Below, in pieces: positions 10,189 to 21,467 of a stretch of DNA of 64,000 bases (its first letter is position 1; every line of letters starts with the position of its first letter). The stretch comes from Megamerina dolium (lineage: Eukaryota; Arthropoda; Insecta; Diptera; Megamerinidae): contig OY978526.1 in assembly GCA_963854835.1 (NCBI GenBank), positions 46,956,140-47,020,139 of the forward strand, given 5' to 3'. The position numbers were made by a program, and so were the translations under genes. The notes beneath the pieces are model-generated. The model was not told the origin of the DNA. It worked only from the letters and a program-made list of their open reading frames with translations, and made no database searches.

Positions 10189-12766
10189 GTTCTGTCTTTT
10201 AATGATTTGGCTGTTGCGTATTTAGTTAATCTATCGATGCTTGTGAGGTACATTACGCCTCTTTGTGGGTACCAAATATCAAAATGAACAATTTCATTAT
10301 GTTTCCTGGGAGTTTCTGTGATATTTAAACTATGTTTGATAGGGTTCCTGTCGAATTTCGCTTTGTTACATATTTCACAATTATTGATGTATTTCTGTAT
10401 TTCCTTTTGTAGTTTGGGGTAGTAATGTGTTTTCTTTATTTCCTCCAATATTTCATTTATTCCCCTGTGATTATTTTCTAAGTGTTTCTCTTCGATCAAT
10501 GTTAAAAGTTCTCCTCTATCTATTATGTCTTTTAGAATTATATTCGATCTCATTACCTTTAAGCTTGTGTTGTTTGCGAAAAATTTTATATATAACTCTT
10601 GAAATTGTAGGAATAATTTGTCATCTGGGCAATAAATTACGATTATTCCTTTTCCAGGTAAATTTTCTTGCATTAATTTTAAAATGTCACTTTCGAGTGT
10701 TACATTTATTGTGCTTCTTATTCTCTTTTGATATATTATTTTCTTTGTTACTGTTTGTCTTTGCGCTCTTTCAATTATCAGTTGATTTTTATATATGTTG
10801 ATTGCATTCTCCGTTATTTTTATGAAGTGTGTACTATCAGTTTCTGCACTGTGTATTGTGTTTATATCGTCATCATCGAATATTTCGTTTAGATTTAACC
10901 CCATCGCATTACTATTTTCGTAATTTAGTCTGCTTAAACCATCAGCAATTACGTTTTCTTTTCCTTTTATATAATTAATATCAAAATCGAACTCATTTAG
11001 CTTTATTTTCCATCTTTGGAGTTTAGCATTTGGTTCTTTTAAGTTGTTCAGCCAGATTAATGGTCTATGATCTGTTCTGATAGTGAAGTGACGGCCAAAT
11101 AAGTATGGACGGAAATATTTCGTCGCCCAAACTATCGCAAGTAATTCTTTTTCTATTGTACTGTAATTCTTTTCATGCCCGTTTAGTGATCTACTCGCAT
11201 AACAGATAACTTTATCGGTTTGTAGTAATGCCGCGCCTAAAGCAAAGTTGCTGGCATCTGTCACTAGTGTGAAGGCTTTACTGAAATCTGGGTGAACTAA
11301 AATTGGTTCTGCTTTTATTAGTTCCTTTAATTTATTAAATGCTTTTATATAATCTTTATCATTGCAGTTTATTTTCGCATCTTTCTTCAAGTACTTAATC
11401 ATGTGATACGCAATTTTCGAATAATCTTTGATAAATCTTCTATAATATCCTGTAATTCCTAAGAATGCTTTTATCTCCTTAACGCTTTTTGGAAGTAGAA
11501 TCTTTTCTATTGCTTCCACTTTTTGCGGGTTTGGTTTAATACCTTCTTTTGTAATCAAATGGCCTAGGAACTTTGTCTCTTGCCTTAAAAAGTCGCATTT
11601 ATTTATTTGTATTTTTAAATTTTTCTCCTTCAATCTCATTAAAATTTTACTCAACGATTCTAGGTGTTCTTCTACGCTTGTAGAAAATACTAGGATATCG
11701 TCCATGTATACACTACAAATTTTTCCGATATATTCTTTTAGAATTTCGTTCATTAACCTTTGGAACGTTGCTGGTGCATTTCGCAGTCCAAAGGGCATTC
11801 TTAAAAATTCATAATGTCCGTTTGCAGTGGAGAACGCTGTTTTATGTATGTCGCGTTCGTCCATTTCAATTTGATGAAAACCTTTGGCTAAATCAAGCGT
11901 TGAAAAATATTGGTATCTTCCCAATTTGTCAAATATATCGTCTATATTTGGAATTGGAAATCTGTCTTCCGTACTTACGCTATTCAACTTCCTATAGTCA
12001 ATTACAAGACGCCATTTTTGTTCGTTGGATGCGTCCAGCTTCTTTGGTACCAGCCAAATAGGGCTGTTGTAAGGGCTAGAGGATGCTCTGATTATGCCTT
12101 GGGATAGCATTTGTTTATTGTCTATTTGTTTTTCTATTTCTGGGTATCGGTAAATTTTGGAGTAAACCGGAATGTCGTTCTTAGTCATTATTCTATGTTT
12201 AGTTGAACTAGTAAATGTTAAATTATCATCTTCATTATAAAATACACTTTTATATCTTTTTAGTATATTTATAAGTCTGTTTCTGTCCATACCGTTAAGG
12301 TGATTAGTATCAACGAATTCTGTGACACATTTGTCTTTTACAGCGTTATTGAAGATTTCCACTTCATTTTCTTTAGAACTTATTCTGCTGTACATTTCTT
12401 CTTCTTTTGTTAAATAAAAATTGATTATTGTTTTATTTGTTTTTAAAATTCTGTTTGGGTAGTCTACTATGCAATTAAGTTTTGTTAAAATATTATTACC
12501 AATTAGTCCGTCAAAGTTCTTGTTGAAGTTACATTCAAGAAATTCACACATGAACTCTTCTTCATTGAATTCCTTGAACATTGGGAATTTACAAAGTTTC
12601 TTAACTTGTGTTTCTCTTCCCAGTACTGTAACTTGCACATTTACTTCGCTCTTTCATTTCGGGTTACATACACCTTCATTGATCAGACTGAACTCTGCTC
12701 CAGTGTCAATGATGAAATATAGTTTTCTTACGTGTGTATCGATTACTATATAGGGTAATTGTTTTC
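10080..12766 (-). pseudogene. pol: Errantivirus pol: protease, RT, RNase H, integrase N-terminal and core
   Basis: The protease comes first, with active site IDTGAEFSL at about 12690-12720. It is read in the -1 frame relative to the end of gag and is followed by an in-frame TGA near 12652. From 12638 an 852-codon stretch is open: RT with PVYSKIYRYP, FSTLDLAKGFHQIEM and the box SVYMDDILVF; RNase H with LVTDASNFALGAAL and TDHRPLIWL; then the integrase HHCC finger (CEICNKAK) and the first catalytic Asp. It ends after TLITDNE, where a one-base loss shifts the frame. Products would act in the cytoplasmic particle and nucleus. Two lesions inactivate this copy. Confidence 0.93.
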
Positions 12767-13801
12767 TGGACCCAACTGAAAATTTGCGTTTGCATTGCTA
12801 ACGTCCATAGATTCTGGTCTATTACGATTTGTTACTGCTGACCGATTATAATTCCCTGATTGATTGAAATTTCCCGACTGATTAAAATTTCGCATTTGAT
12901 TCCCATTTCTTTGCTGATTAAAATTTCTCTGCGGGTTAAAGTTTCCCGATTGGTTGTAGGTCGTGTTTGTTGTCTGAGTCGACATTCAGGTTTGGCTTGA
13001 TCTGTTGCCATTGTTATTGTAATTATTGTTGTTACTATTTGCATTTATTGGGACATGGCCACCATTATACCCGTTCTGTGGCGTGTAATTGTTATAATTA
13101 TTGTAATTCCTATTATAATTGGGGACGTTATTCCTATATTGATTGGGTCTGAAAAATGTTCTATTATTAACGTTGTCGCTAAAATTAGTCCTACGATAGC
13201 TATTCGGGTTAGGATCTTTCCTTTCTTGCCCGAGTGCTGTGAAGGATTGATGGCGAGCTTCTAAAATTATTTTATACGCTTTATCTAGAGTATCAGGGTT
13301 TCTAGCTATAATCATTGTTTTTGTTGGCTCTGGAAGGTGTTCTTTAAATGCTTGTAGCGCTATTCTGTTGACTTCCGCGGTTGAGAAATTCAAATCATTA
13401 TGTGCTAATATTCTGTTATGTAATTTATTTCTGATTTTGTTAATTCTGAAATGATAGTTCTCTATCGTGGAATCGAGTCTGATGGTTTTCAGCTCGTCCA
13501 TAAGTTCCGTTGAACTTCTCTTTTCCCCGCAATTACTCAAAAGTATTGGTTTCAATGTTTCCCAATTACTGACTTGCCCATATCTATGAATTACTTCCCT
13601 TGTTTTTCCTACGCATCTACCTTTCAGATAATTAAACAAAATTCTTTGATTATTTGTATCAAAGCTTGTTATTGGGGGTAATATGTCCTCGACTTGTCTT
13701 ATGAAATCTGTTAATTGATTCGGATCACGTCCGTCGAATTCTGCGATTCCATTAATGCAGTTTAAAATAAGTTGAAAATGTGAAACGATATTTGGATCCA
13801 T
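12746..13801 (-). pseudogene. gag: Errantivirus gag with one in-frame stop
   Basis: The minus-strand ATG at 13799-13801 opens a 271-codon frame (MDPNIVSHFQLIL), the capsid-forming Gag of 17.6/297 relatives. It is rich in Asn and Arg towards its C-terminus and has no CCHC knuckle, as expected for this group. A TGA at 12986-12988 interrupts it, and the same frame continues for 79 codons with repeated NFNQSGN-type motifs. Joined, the length is normal for the family. Pol would be reached by a -1 shift near the stop at 12746. Confidence 0.9.
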
Positions 13802-15042
13802 TATGAAAAGGATTTGTTTTGATTGAAGTTAAAAAAAAATTTCTATTTACTTTCATCCAATTTTGGGTGTGTTCCGTGTAAAATGTTCCTACTGGGTCTT
13901 ATGATTGTTTTTCCCTACTGGGTCTTATGATTGGGGTATGCAATGGTTTTTTGTATACAACTTGCGCTCACAAGTATGCAACAAAATTTTTCAACGACAA
14001 TTTTGCAAGCACTATTTTAGTAGAGACGCATTAACATGGTATTAATTCGCTATTTCCCTAAGTTTTAGAAGCACTATTGTTAGTTTTGACACTTTACTAT
14101 GGCATTAGTAGGTTCGTCGCACGTGTTTTTATTCTATTTAATTTCTTCTTTCAAATTCTTTCTTATATCTACAATACTATTTTTTTCACTTTTAATATTT
14201 ATTTTATAATTATGTATGTATTATTATTACTACTTTAGCATTCAACTTATACAATAAACTTATATATTTCCCTTATGTAATACTACTTTAATATATATGT
14301 ATAATATTCTGCTTACTGCTTAAACTGCGGATCACCGTTGGTCACTCTACTGGATTGCTACAATAGCCGCTGCTGCTGTTGATTGTAGTTGTTGTTGATG
14401 CTGAGATTTTTGCCGCTACTGCTGCTACTGTTGCTGCCTCTGTTATTGCTGTTGCTACTGCTACCGTTATTTTTGTTGTGGTTCTTGCTGGTTTCAGCTA
14501 CTTGTTTCGATTTAGTTTACGCCTTCGCTCTCTTTTTTCTTTTTCAAAGTCACTGGGGGTTTTGAAATCGAATTTTGTTCAGGTGTTGGGTTAGAAATGT
14601 CACCCACAATTTTCAAATCCTTTTGTAGTCTTAATAATGTTACTTTAAATTCTTGTACTTTATATTTTGCCACTTTGACCACTGGTTTTACTTGCTGTTT
14701 TGTTGTTCAATAGGCTCACTAATTTATTCTTTAGTATTGATTACATTAATTTTCCCGAATCTTTTTCGATTAATACTCAATATTTTAATTGTTGTTTGTT
14801 TGTTCATTTATTTTTATTTTATTTCTATCGAAATTTTGTGGTTTTTAATAGGTTGATCAGTCTTTACTCGTGACAAACTCAAAATGTTACACTTTAACTT
14901 CTTCCACTTATTGTTGGCTTATAAATGTATTTATTTTAAATCGTTTTGCGTTTGTGTGTTGAATTTATTTTTCTTTGACTTTAAAAAAACTCAGCCTCTA
15001 ATAAAGTTGTTTTAATAGTTTTGCTCAGCCCAAGTGTTGTGG
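13802..15042 (-). other. Errantivirus 5' leader
   Basis: About 1.2 kb without a gene. It holds a perfect 20-bp direct repeat (13888-13907 and 13914-13933, core CTACTGGGTCTTATGATT) and an imperfect GCT/GTT triplet run at 14362-14475. The open frame through the triplet run is an artefact. Packaging signals and the env splice donor would be expected here, but I cannot locate them with confidence. Confidence 0.7.
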
Positions 15043-15060
15043 GTAAGTTCCTGGTCGCCA
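15043..15060 (-). other. Errantivirus primer-binding site
   Basis: The minus strand reads TGGCGACCAGGAAC directly after the LTR end. This resembles the TGGCGACC primer sites of other errantiviruses, which pair with the 3' end of a host tRNA. The first T is shared with the LTR end. Confidence 0.8.
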
Positions 15061-15493
15061 ATTAAAAGGGGTACGTTGCACTGGGGAAGGAGTTCAAAAT
15101 CTTATTTGAAACTCTCAACCTTTTTCTTTTAAGCGGAAACTTCTTCGTTTTCGCTAACGTTCAACGGAGTCTCAAATCGGAAAAGAAACGCGACTTCTTT
15201 GTTTTGCTTCTTGCTGAGAACTGATTCTTTATTCGTTCTTTTTAATCTTACGTTCTACTTATCTGTGCGCGCAGGCACTTGTATGGATAAATGTATGTAT
15301 GTATAAATGTATGTGTGTGTGTGTGTTTGGTTGTTTGCATGCATTCCATAGTGAGCGTTATTTGCTTGGTCAGCGGAAAAGTGTAACCAAGTTGCATTCG
15401 TTTCAAGAAAGAGTTCGTGTTAGAAGTCTTTCTTGAAATGAATTTTGTTTATTTATTATTTTGTGTGGGTAGTGTAGGACACAATATGTGACT
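15060..15493 (-). repeat. Errantivirus 5' LTR
   Basis: 434-bp partner of 7230-7663. Read on the minus strand it starts AGTCACATATTG and ends TTTTAATT. Flanked on the right by ATAT, half of the 4-bp target duplication. Confidence 0.92.
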
Positions 15494-15571
15494 ATATACG
15501 TATATATGAGAATATATAAAACGGTGTATATGTATAATATATGAGATTTATATTAAAGAACTGTGTATATA
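15494..15571. repeat. Degenerate TA-rich repeat, segment 1
   Basis: Irregular repeats of the type TATATGAGAATATATA. The same motif resumes at 16852, so this is the original tract into which the neighbouring elements inserted. Confidence 0.75.
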
Positions 15572-16849
15572 AAGGGTTATCCATTTCACGGTTTCAAAAG
15601 TATAGGGCTAGAATTCGACATCTGTCAAACTGAGTTGTTAAAACAATTTCTTTCTTTTTCAGTTCAAAGTCTGACATTTGCGAAAATGGATCGCTTAACT
15701 ATCGCACAACGCACTAAATTGTAAAAACCTACTACAAAAATGGTGATTCTGCCACAGCCACATATCGTGCTTTAAGAGGAGATTATGGTTTACATAATCG
15801 TCCAACTACGCAAGCAATTGGAAAAATTGTGAAGAAATATGAAGAGACTGGATCGGTTACAGATATTGTAAGGCCTGTGCATCATCGTTTCGCTCGTACC
15901 ACCGAAAATATCGCTGTGTTGCCAAAGACCCGAATGTGTCGATTCCTCGTCGTTTTCAGGAACTAGGACTGTCTTACGGCACATTATGGCGTATTTTGCA
16001 TTTGACTCTACACCTACATCCACCTAAAATTCAGCTCACACAACAACTGAAGCCAGCTGACCATTCACAACGTCGTAGATACGTAAAATGGGTGCTTGAA
16101 CAACAGGCGGTGGACGGCGATTTTTCGAACAAAATTTTCTTCAGCGACGAAGCACATTTCTCACTCGGTGGGTATGTTAACAAACAAAATTGTCGTATTT
16201 GGGGTTCTGAGAATCCTCAAGTAATTGAAGAGAGGCCACTACATACACAAAAAGGCACTGCTTGGTCTGGAGGTGTGATTGGACCTTACTTCTTCGAAAA
16301 CGACGATGGAACGACTGTCACCGTCAATTCGGAGCGTTATGGTCATATGATAACCGACTTTTTTTTGCCTGCTATTGAAGAATACGACTTAGAGAATATG
16401 TGGTTTCAACAAGACGGTGCCACATGCCACACAACTCGAGCGAATATGGCTTTATTGCAAGAGAAATTTTCTGGCCGCGTAATTTCTCGTCGTGGCGATA
16501 TCAAGTGGCCACCAAGATCATGCGATTTGACACCGCTTGACTTTTTTTGTGGGGCTACGCGAAAGACCGTGTTTATGCAGATAAATCTTTAACTCTCGAG
16601 CACCTAAAAACCAACATTCGTCACATTATGGCTGAGATACCGCCCAATATGTGTCAAAAAATGGTCGATTATTACCTCAAAAGAATCGATGCTTGCAACA
16701 ATTCGCGTGGTGGTCATTTAAATGATGTAGTATTTCACACATAATGTCAACGTTCAAACTTTATAATAAAAAAGAAATATCATGATAAAAAATATTTTAT
16801 ATGTATTTTATTTACATTTACTTTTGAAACCGCAAAATGGATAACCCTT
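15572..16849 (+). mobile_element. mariner-family transposon, copy A
   Basis: 1278 bp with inverted ends of about 30 bp (start AAGGGTTATCCATTT) flanked by TA on each side. A closely similar copy lies at 52138-53438. It sits in the TA-rich tract between the errantivirus and the mdg3-like element. Confidence 0.92.
15686..16744 (+). pseudogene. mariner-family transposase, copy A, multiply broken
   Basis: ATG at 15686 (MDRLTIAQR). The N-terminal helix-turn-helix domain resembles the DUF4817 type found in many insect transposases. A lost A near 15719 causes an early stop. A deletion near 15914 changes the frame again, and nine bases are missing near 16268. The DDE-type core is readable: FFSDEAHFSLGG, MWFQQDGATCHTTR and SCDLTPLDFF. 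A 7-T run at 16532-16538 shifts the frame so that the expected LWGYAKD follows out of phase. Copy B has the same 7-T run. Non-functional. Confidence 0.92.
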
Positions 16850-17154
16850 TATATATGTGAATATATATACCAAAACGAAATATATTTGAAAATATGTGTA
16901 TATATATATGGGAATATATAATAAAAGGAGAAATATGTATATATTTAAGGGGAATATATATATACCGAATAAAATATATATGAGAATAAATGTATATACG
17001 TATATATGTGTGGATATATAAGAAATGAAATTTGTGTATATATAAGTGAATATATATACCAAAGTGAAATATATATATGAGAATATATAGAAATGTATAT
17101 GTGATATATATGGGAATATATCAAAATATGTATATAATATATGTGAGAATATAT
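16850..17154. repeat. Degenerate TA-rich repeat, segment 2
   Basis: About 300 bp of imperfect TATATGAGAATATATA-like units, continuous in character with 15494-15571. Ile/Tyr-rich open frames here are artefacts. Confidence 0.8.
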
Positions 17155-17577
17155 TGTAACGAGTATCGATAGTTGATTACTCATCACTATTGGCAGCATC
17201 GAAACGAATGTCAACAAAAAGAAATAAGTAATAACCAGAACAAGCCAACGAGAAAGAAAGAGAAGAATCTCGATAAAGGAAGATTCTGGGGTGTTGCCAA
17301 CAGAGTATAAATAGAGCCAGTGTTGAGAAGAGAGAATCAATTTGATCTCGAACGTGATTGCAGAAACATCGATACAGAGGCAAAACTTGCAAGTACATTT
17401 AAGTGTTATTGTAAGTAGTTGATTATAAGCAGAGTTGATTGTACATAGAGATGATTAAATAAATTGTTGCTGTATATAGTTGTATAAAATAAGTGTTGCA
17501 GTTATTACTAACAGAATCCAGTGATCGAACAAGGTAATTCAAATAGAATTAAACGCTCACATAATAGAAACGTAACA
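17155..17577 (+). repeat. mdg3-like element 5' LTR
   Basis: 423 bp, TG...CA. It lacks a 14-bp stretch present in the 3' LTR after CACTATTGG. Contains GAGTATAAATAGAGCC, a TATA box for element transcription, at about 17302-17317. Confidence 0.92.
17302..17317 (+). promoter_or_regulatory. TATA box in the mdg3-like LTR
   Basis: GAGTATAAATAGAG is a strong TATA match within the LTR. It is conserved in the 3' LTR at about 22702. Transcription would start about 30 bases downstream. Confidence 0.65.
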
Positions 17578-17579
17578 AT

Positions 17580-17594
17580 TGGTGTCAGAAGTGG
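17580..17594 (+). other. mdg3-like element primer-binding site
   Basis: TGGTGTCAGAAGTGG begins two bases after the LTR end. It is the complement of a leucine tRNA 3' end, as in mdg3-group elements. Confidence 0.82.
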
Positions 17595-17606
17595 CATTCT
17601 GTAAAG

Positions 17607-19964
17607 ATGGTGAAAATTGACCAACTAAAAGTGGACCAGCTTAAAAAGCTGTTGGTAGAGATGAATCTATCGTCATCAGGTGCAAAGGCGGAACTGCTGG
17701 TGAGGCTGAGGCAAGCTATGGAGGCTAAGGGAATTAATGTAGAAGAACATGAGTTCTTCGAGGAATCCGATATACAAGCAGTTGTGCACGCTGAGGAAGA
17801 GAGCAAAATAGATTCGAGTGGTCAACTCATGGAATTCATGAAAACCATGATGCAACAACAGCTACAAGAAAATGCGTCTCGCATTGACTCCAAGTTTCAA
17901 GAACATTCGGTACGCCAAGAGGGCGTTATTAGTGAATTACGTACGGAAATTCAAGGAAATGCGTCTCGCATTGACTCCAAGCTTCAAGAACATTCGGCTG
18001 AATTGCGTATGGAAATTCAAGAAGGTTCGTCTCGCCAAGAAAACTTCATTGGAGAATTCCAGAAGACAATTAACTACAAACTACAAGAAATTTCTGGGCC
18101 TATTAATGAGAAAGTTGCAGAACTAAAAGAACATGTAGATGAAATTTCCGGAGCCATTAATGAAAAAGTTACAGATCTGAAGGAACATGTAGATGATTTG
18201 GAAGATAAGTTCGAGAAATTACAGCACGATCTCAACCAACTAAAAATAAATGGGCCAGCCACATCAGTGATTAGAGATTCAAGTACAATCAAACTAAAGC
18301 CACCAACATTTGACGGAAGCACGCCATTCAATATCTTCAAGCTTCAATTCGAGACAACCGCTTCGAAGAATCAATGGGATGATAGCGACAAGACTGCTGC
18401 TTTAATAGTCGCATTAAAAGGTAATGCTTCCGAGGTGTTACAGATGATTCCAGAGAAAGATCGTGGTAGCTATCAGTCACTGATGGACACACTCCAGCGA
18501 AAATATGGAAATGAATATAAGAGTCAATTACATCGAGTGGAATTGATATCGCGAGTGCAACGGAGTAATGAGAGCCTTCAGGAATTTGCTTCCGACATTG
18601 AGCGCTTATGTCATCTAGCGTTCTCCGGTAATTCGGAAGAGTTCGTCGAAAAAATAAAAATTGAGGCATTCATAGATGGCATACGTGATAGAGAGACAAA
18701 GCGTGCCCTAGTCATGTCACCAAGGAATACTTATGCTGAAACAGTCAGTAGTGCATTGACGTTTGAAGCCGCCAGTTTGATGTGTCGACCAATGCCACGG
18801 ATACGCCAACTAGAAACAGAAACAGCAGATCTGGTTGAAGCAGTGTGTCAGGCATTCAAATCTGTTGCGCAGCCTGAAGGTAGAACAACAGGTCGACGCG
18901 AAAACAAGTTTACTGGTAAGTGCTTCATTTGTGACAAAACAGGACACATGGATATCGTTAAACTAAATGCAGTCAGTTCAGCGGGGCATGAACTGACTCC
19001 AACAGTGGGATGCCCCATCATTCACATTTCACAACTACAGCGTGTGCCAAGCAGCTTGACTATTGATGGAAAATTGGACAATATGGAATTCATGTTAACC
19101 CTGGATACTGGTGCATCACATTCTATAATCAAGAGCGATTTGGTAAAGAGGTTTGAGCCTTTAATGGGAATAAAATTGCGTACAGCAACGGGTGAGGATG
19201 CACAAATTCTGGGTAAGATAAAGAAACGAGTATCTATTGGAAACTACACGTGGGAACATGAATTTATTGTGGCTGACATAATCGATGACGTAATAATTGG
19301 TGTTGATTTTATGATTGACAACGGATTTACGTTAGATTTAAATCAACGGATACTGCGCTATGCAAATATCGAACTACCATTGAACATCGGTTACAAGCGT
19401 AGTGGGAACATCAAACGAGTACTGGCATGTCAACGCCAAGAGGTTCCAGCAAAATCAGAAGCGGTGATATGGGCACAGATGAATGTGGATGATGGGACAG
19501 GCAAGTTGTGGGTGGTGGAAGCAGATAAAGAAATAACGAATAAAAACATCATACTTGGTAGGACGTTAGTAGAACCTAAAGAAAATGGAATAGTACCGGT
19601 GCGAATATTAAATCCAACTAATACATCTACAGTTGTGAAGAAAGGAATGGTGATTGGTCATTGCCAGGAAGTTACTGCCGTAGTAGACTGCGAAAAGGGT
19701 TCGTCGATAAAAAGTGGAAGATCAAGAACTGTCAGAGCGGAAATAAAAGCACAGATGGAAGAATGGGCAGGTGTGCTTACCAACCAGCAAAAAGAAAAGG
19801 CTTTACAACTATTGGAGAAATACAGTTCAATCTTTTCTTCAAATGGAAAAACAGGAGGACGAACAACCATCGTGAAGCATCACATTGACACCGGTGATTC
19901 TAGACCGGTGATTCAACACCACGACGAGTTCCATTGGCCAAAAGAGACGAAGCCATTAAGCTGA
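17607..19964 (+). pseudogene. gag: Gag with SAP domain, protease and RT start
   Basis: 785 codons from ATG at 17607. Residues about 3-40 form a SAP-like DNA-binding motif (QLKVDQLKKLLVEMNLSSSG). Residues about 70-215 are coiled-coil sequence made of internal repeats (ASRIDSKLQEHS and KEHVDEISGAINEKV types). The Gag core follows (TFDGSTPFNIFKLQFE). The zinc knuckle starts CFICDKTGH, but the last Cys is absent and protease-linker sequence follows at once, suggesting a small in-frame deletion. The protease has LTLDTGASHSII. A one-base loss near 19920 ends the frame. SAP motifs bind AT-rich DNA, which could relate to chromatin targeting, but this is inference. Confidence 0.9.
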
Positions 19965-21460
19965 TTACCGATATGCAGAAACAAGGTGTTATTGAACCAT
20001 CAGCGAGTCCATGGAGTTCACCAGTTGTGCTGGTAAAGAAGAAGGATGAAAGTACTCGATTCTGTGTTGATTACAGAAAGCTGAATGATATTACGAAAAA
20101 AGACAGCTATCCACTGCCAAGAATCGATGACACTCTGGACACACTATCTGGTGCGAAGTGGTTCTCAACTCTTGATTTGCAAAGTGGCTACTGGCAAGTG
20201 GAACTTGGTAAGGAGGACAAAGAGAAAACAGCTTTCAGTATTGGCGATGGTCTATGGCAATTTACAGTTATGCCATTTGGCTTATGCAATGCGCCAGCTA
20301 CTTTCGAACGTTTGATGGAGCGTGTACTTAGAGGACTACACTGGAAAACGTGCTTGGTGTACCTCGATGACATTATCGTGATGGGAAAAGATTTTAACGA
20401 CCACCTGGAAAAGCTGAAAGAAGTATTTGAGCGTATACAATCAGCAGGGCTTAAACTGAATATGAAAAAGTGTTCACTCTTCAGGAGAGAAGTTAAATAT
20501 CTTGGTCATAAAGTAACAACAGAAGGGGTACATACCGACGAGGAGAAAGTAGCAGCAGTACAAGAATGGCCTATTCCATCGAATCTTCACGAGTTAAGAA
20601 GCTTCCTAGGCTTATGTACCTACTATAGACGATTTGTTCCTGGATTTGCAAACATCGCCAGCAGTCTGCATGAGTTAACAACAAAGAACAAACCATATTT
20701 ATGGGGCGAAGACCAACAGAAAGCATTCGAACAACTGAAAGAAAAACTCTGTTCAGCACCAGTATTAGCGTATCCAGTACCTGGTCAAAAGTTTGTGTTG
20801 GACACAGATGCGAGTGGCTATGGAATAGGTGGTGTGCTCTCTCAGATCATAGATGGGCAAGAAAAAGTAATAGCATACTACAGTAAAATCCTGTCGAAGC
20901 CAGAAAGAAACTACTGTGTCACTCGAAGAGAGTTGCTCGCAATACTGGAATGTGTAAAGTATTTCCATAAATACTTGTACGGCCAGTCATTTCATCTACG
21001 AACTGACCACGCAGCGCTAAGGTGGTTATTACAATTTAAAAACCCAGAAGGACAATTGGCGCGCTGGATTGAAAGGCTGCAGAGTTATCATTTTACCATC
21101 GAACATCGTAAAGGAGGACATCACGGCAACGCGGATGCTCTATCTCGTCGTCCTTGCAAAATGGAATGTAAACATTGTTCCCGAGTGGAAAGCAAGGAGC
21201 ACATTGTCGACGTACGACTTACAAATATATTGCCGAAAGAGACATGGACCACCGAACGAGTGCAAGAAGATCAGCGGAACGACCCAGATCTCGTAAAGAT
21301 TATGGAATACAAGGAGCAGAGTATACGTCCAGATTGGCAAGAAATGGCTAATGAGAGTCCAATAGCAAAGGCATACTGGGCGCAGTGGCAAAGCCTGCAC
21401 TTACGAGACGGATGTTTATTCCGAACATGGGAAAGTGAAGATGTGAAAAATCACTTATGA
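19934..21460 (+). pseudogene. pol: mdg3-like reverse transcriptase and RNase H
   Basis: 508 codons in the -1 frame relative to gag, beginning inside RT. RT blocks present: SPWSSPVVLVKKKD, FSTLDLQSGYWQVEL, MPFGLCNAPATFERLM and the box CLVYLDDIIVMG. RNase H follows with LDTDASGYGIGGVL, RRELLAI and RTDHAALRWL. It stops at 21460 after the tether region. No stop or frameshift lies within RT or RNase H, but both ends are frameshifted relative to neighbouring segments. Confidence 0.93.
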
Positions 21461-21467
21461 TCTTCTA

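Larger units (their letters stand above)
7230..15493 (-). mobile_element. Errantivirus-like Ty3 element (17.6/297 type), near-complete endogenous insect retrovirus
   Basis: 8264 bp with 434-bp LTRs at both ends. It has gag, pol and env frames in order on the minus strand, a PBS next to the right LTR and a polypurine tract next to the left LTR. The LTR begins AGTCACATATTG and ends TTTTAATT, as in 17.6-type elements. With these boundaries the flanks give a 4-bp duplication ATAT, at 15494-15497 and 5573-5576 once the Tc1-like element is removed. Gag, pol and env each carry at least one disabling stop or frameshift, so this copy is not intact. Confidence 0.93.

Noticed and set aside
14379..14594. 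71-codon plus-strand frame rich in Val/Ala
   Set aside because: Produced by the GCT/GTT triplet run in the errantivirus leader, antisense to the element.
19920..19964. Programmed -1 frameshift between Gag-protease and RT in the mdg3-like element
   Set aside because: The shift lies inside conserved RT sequence and is reversed by a second one near 21460, with no slippery site seen; a one-base mutation is simpler.
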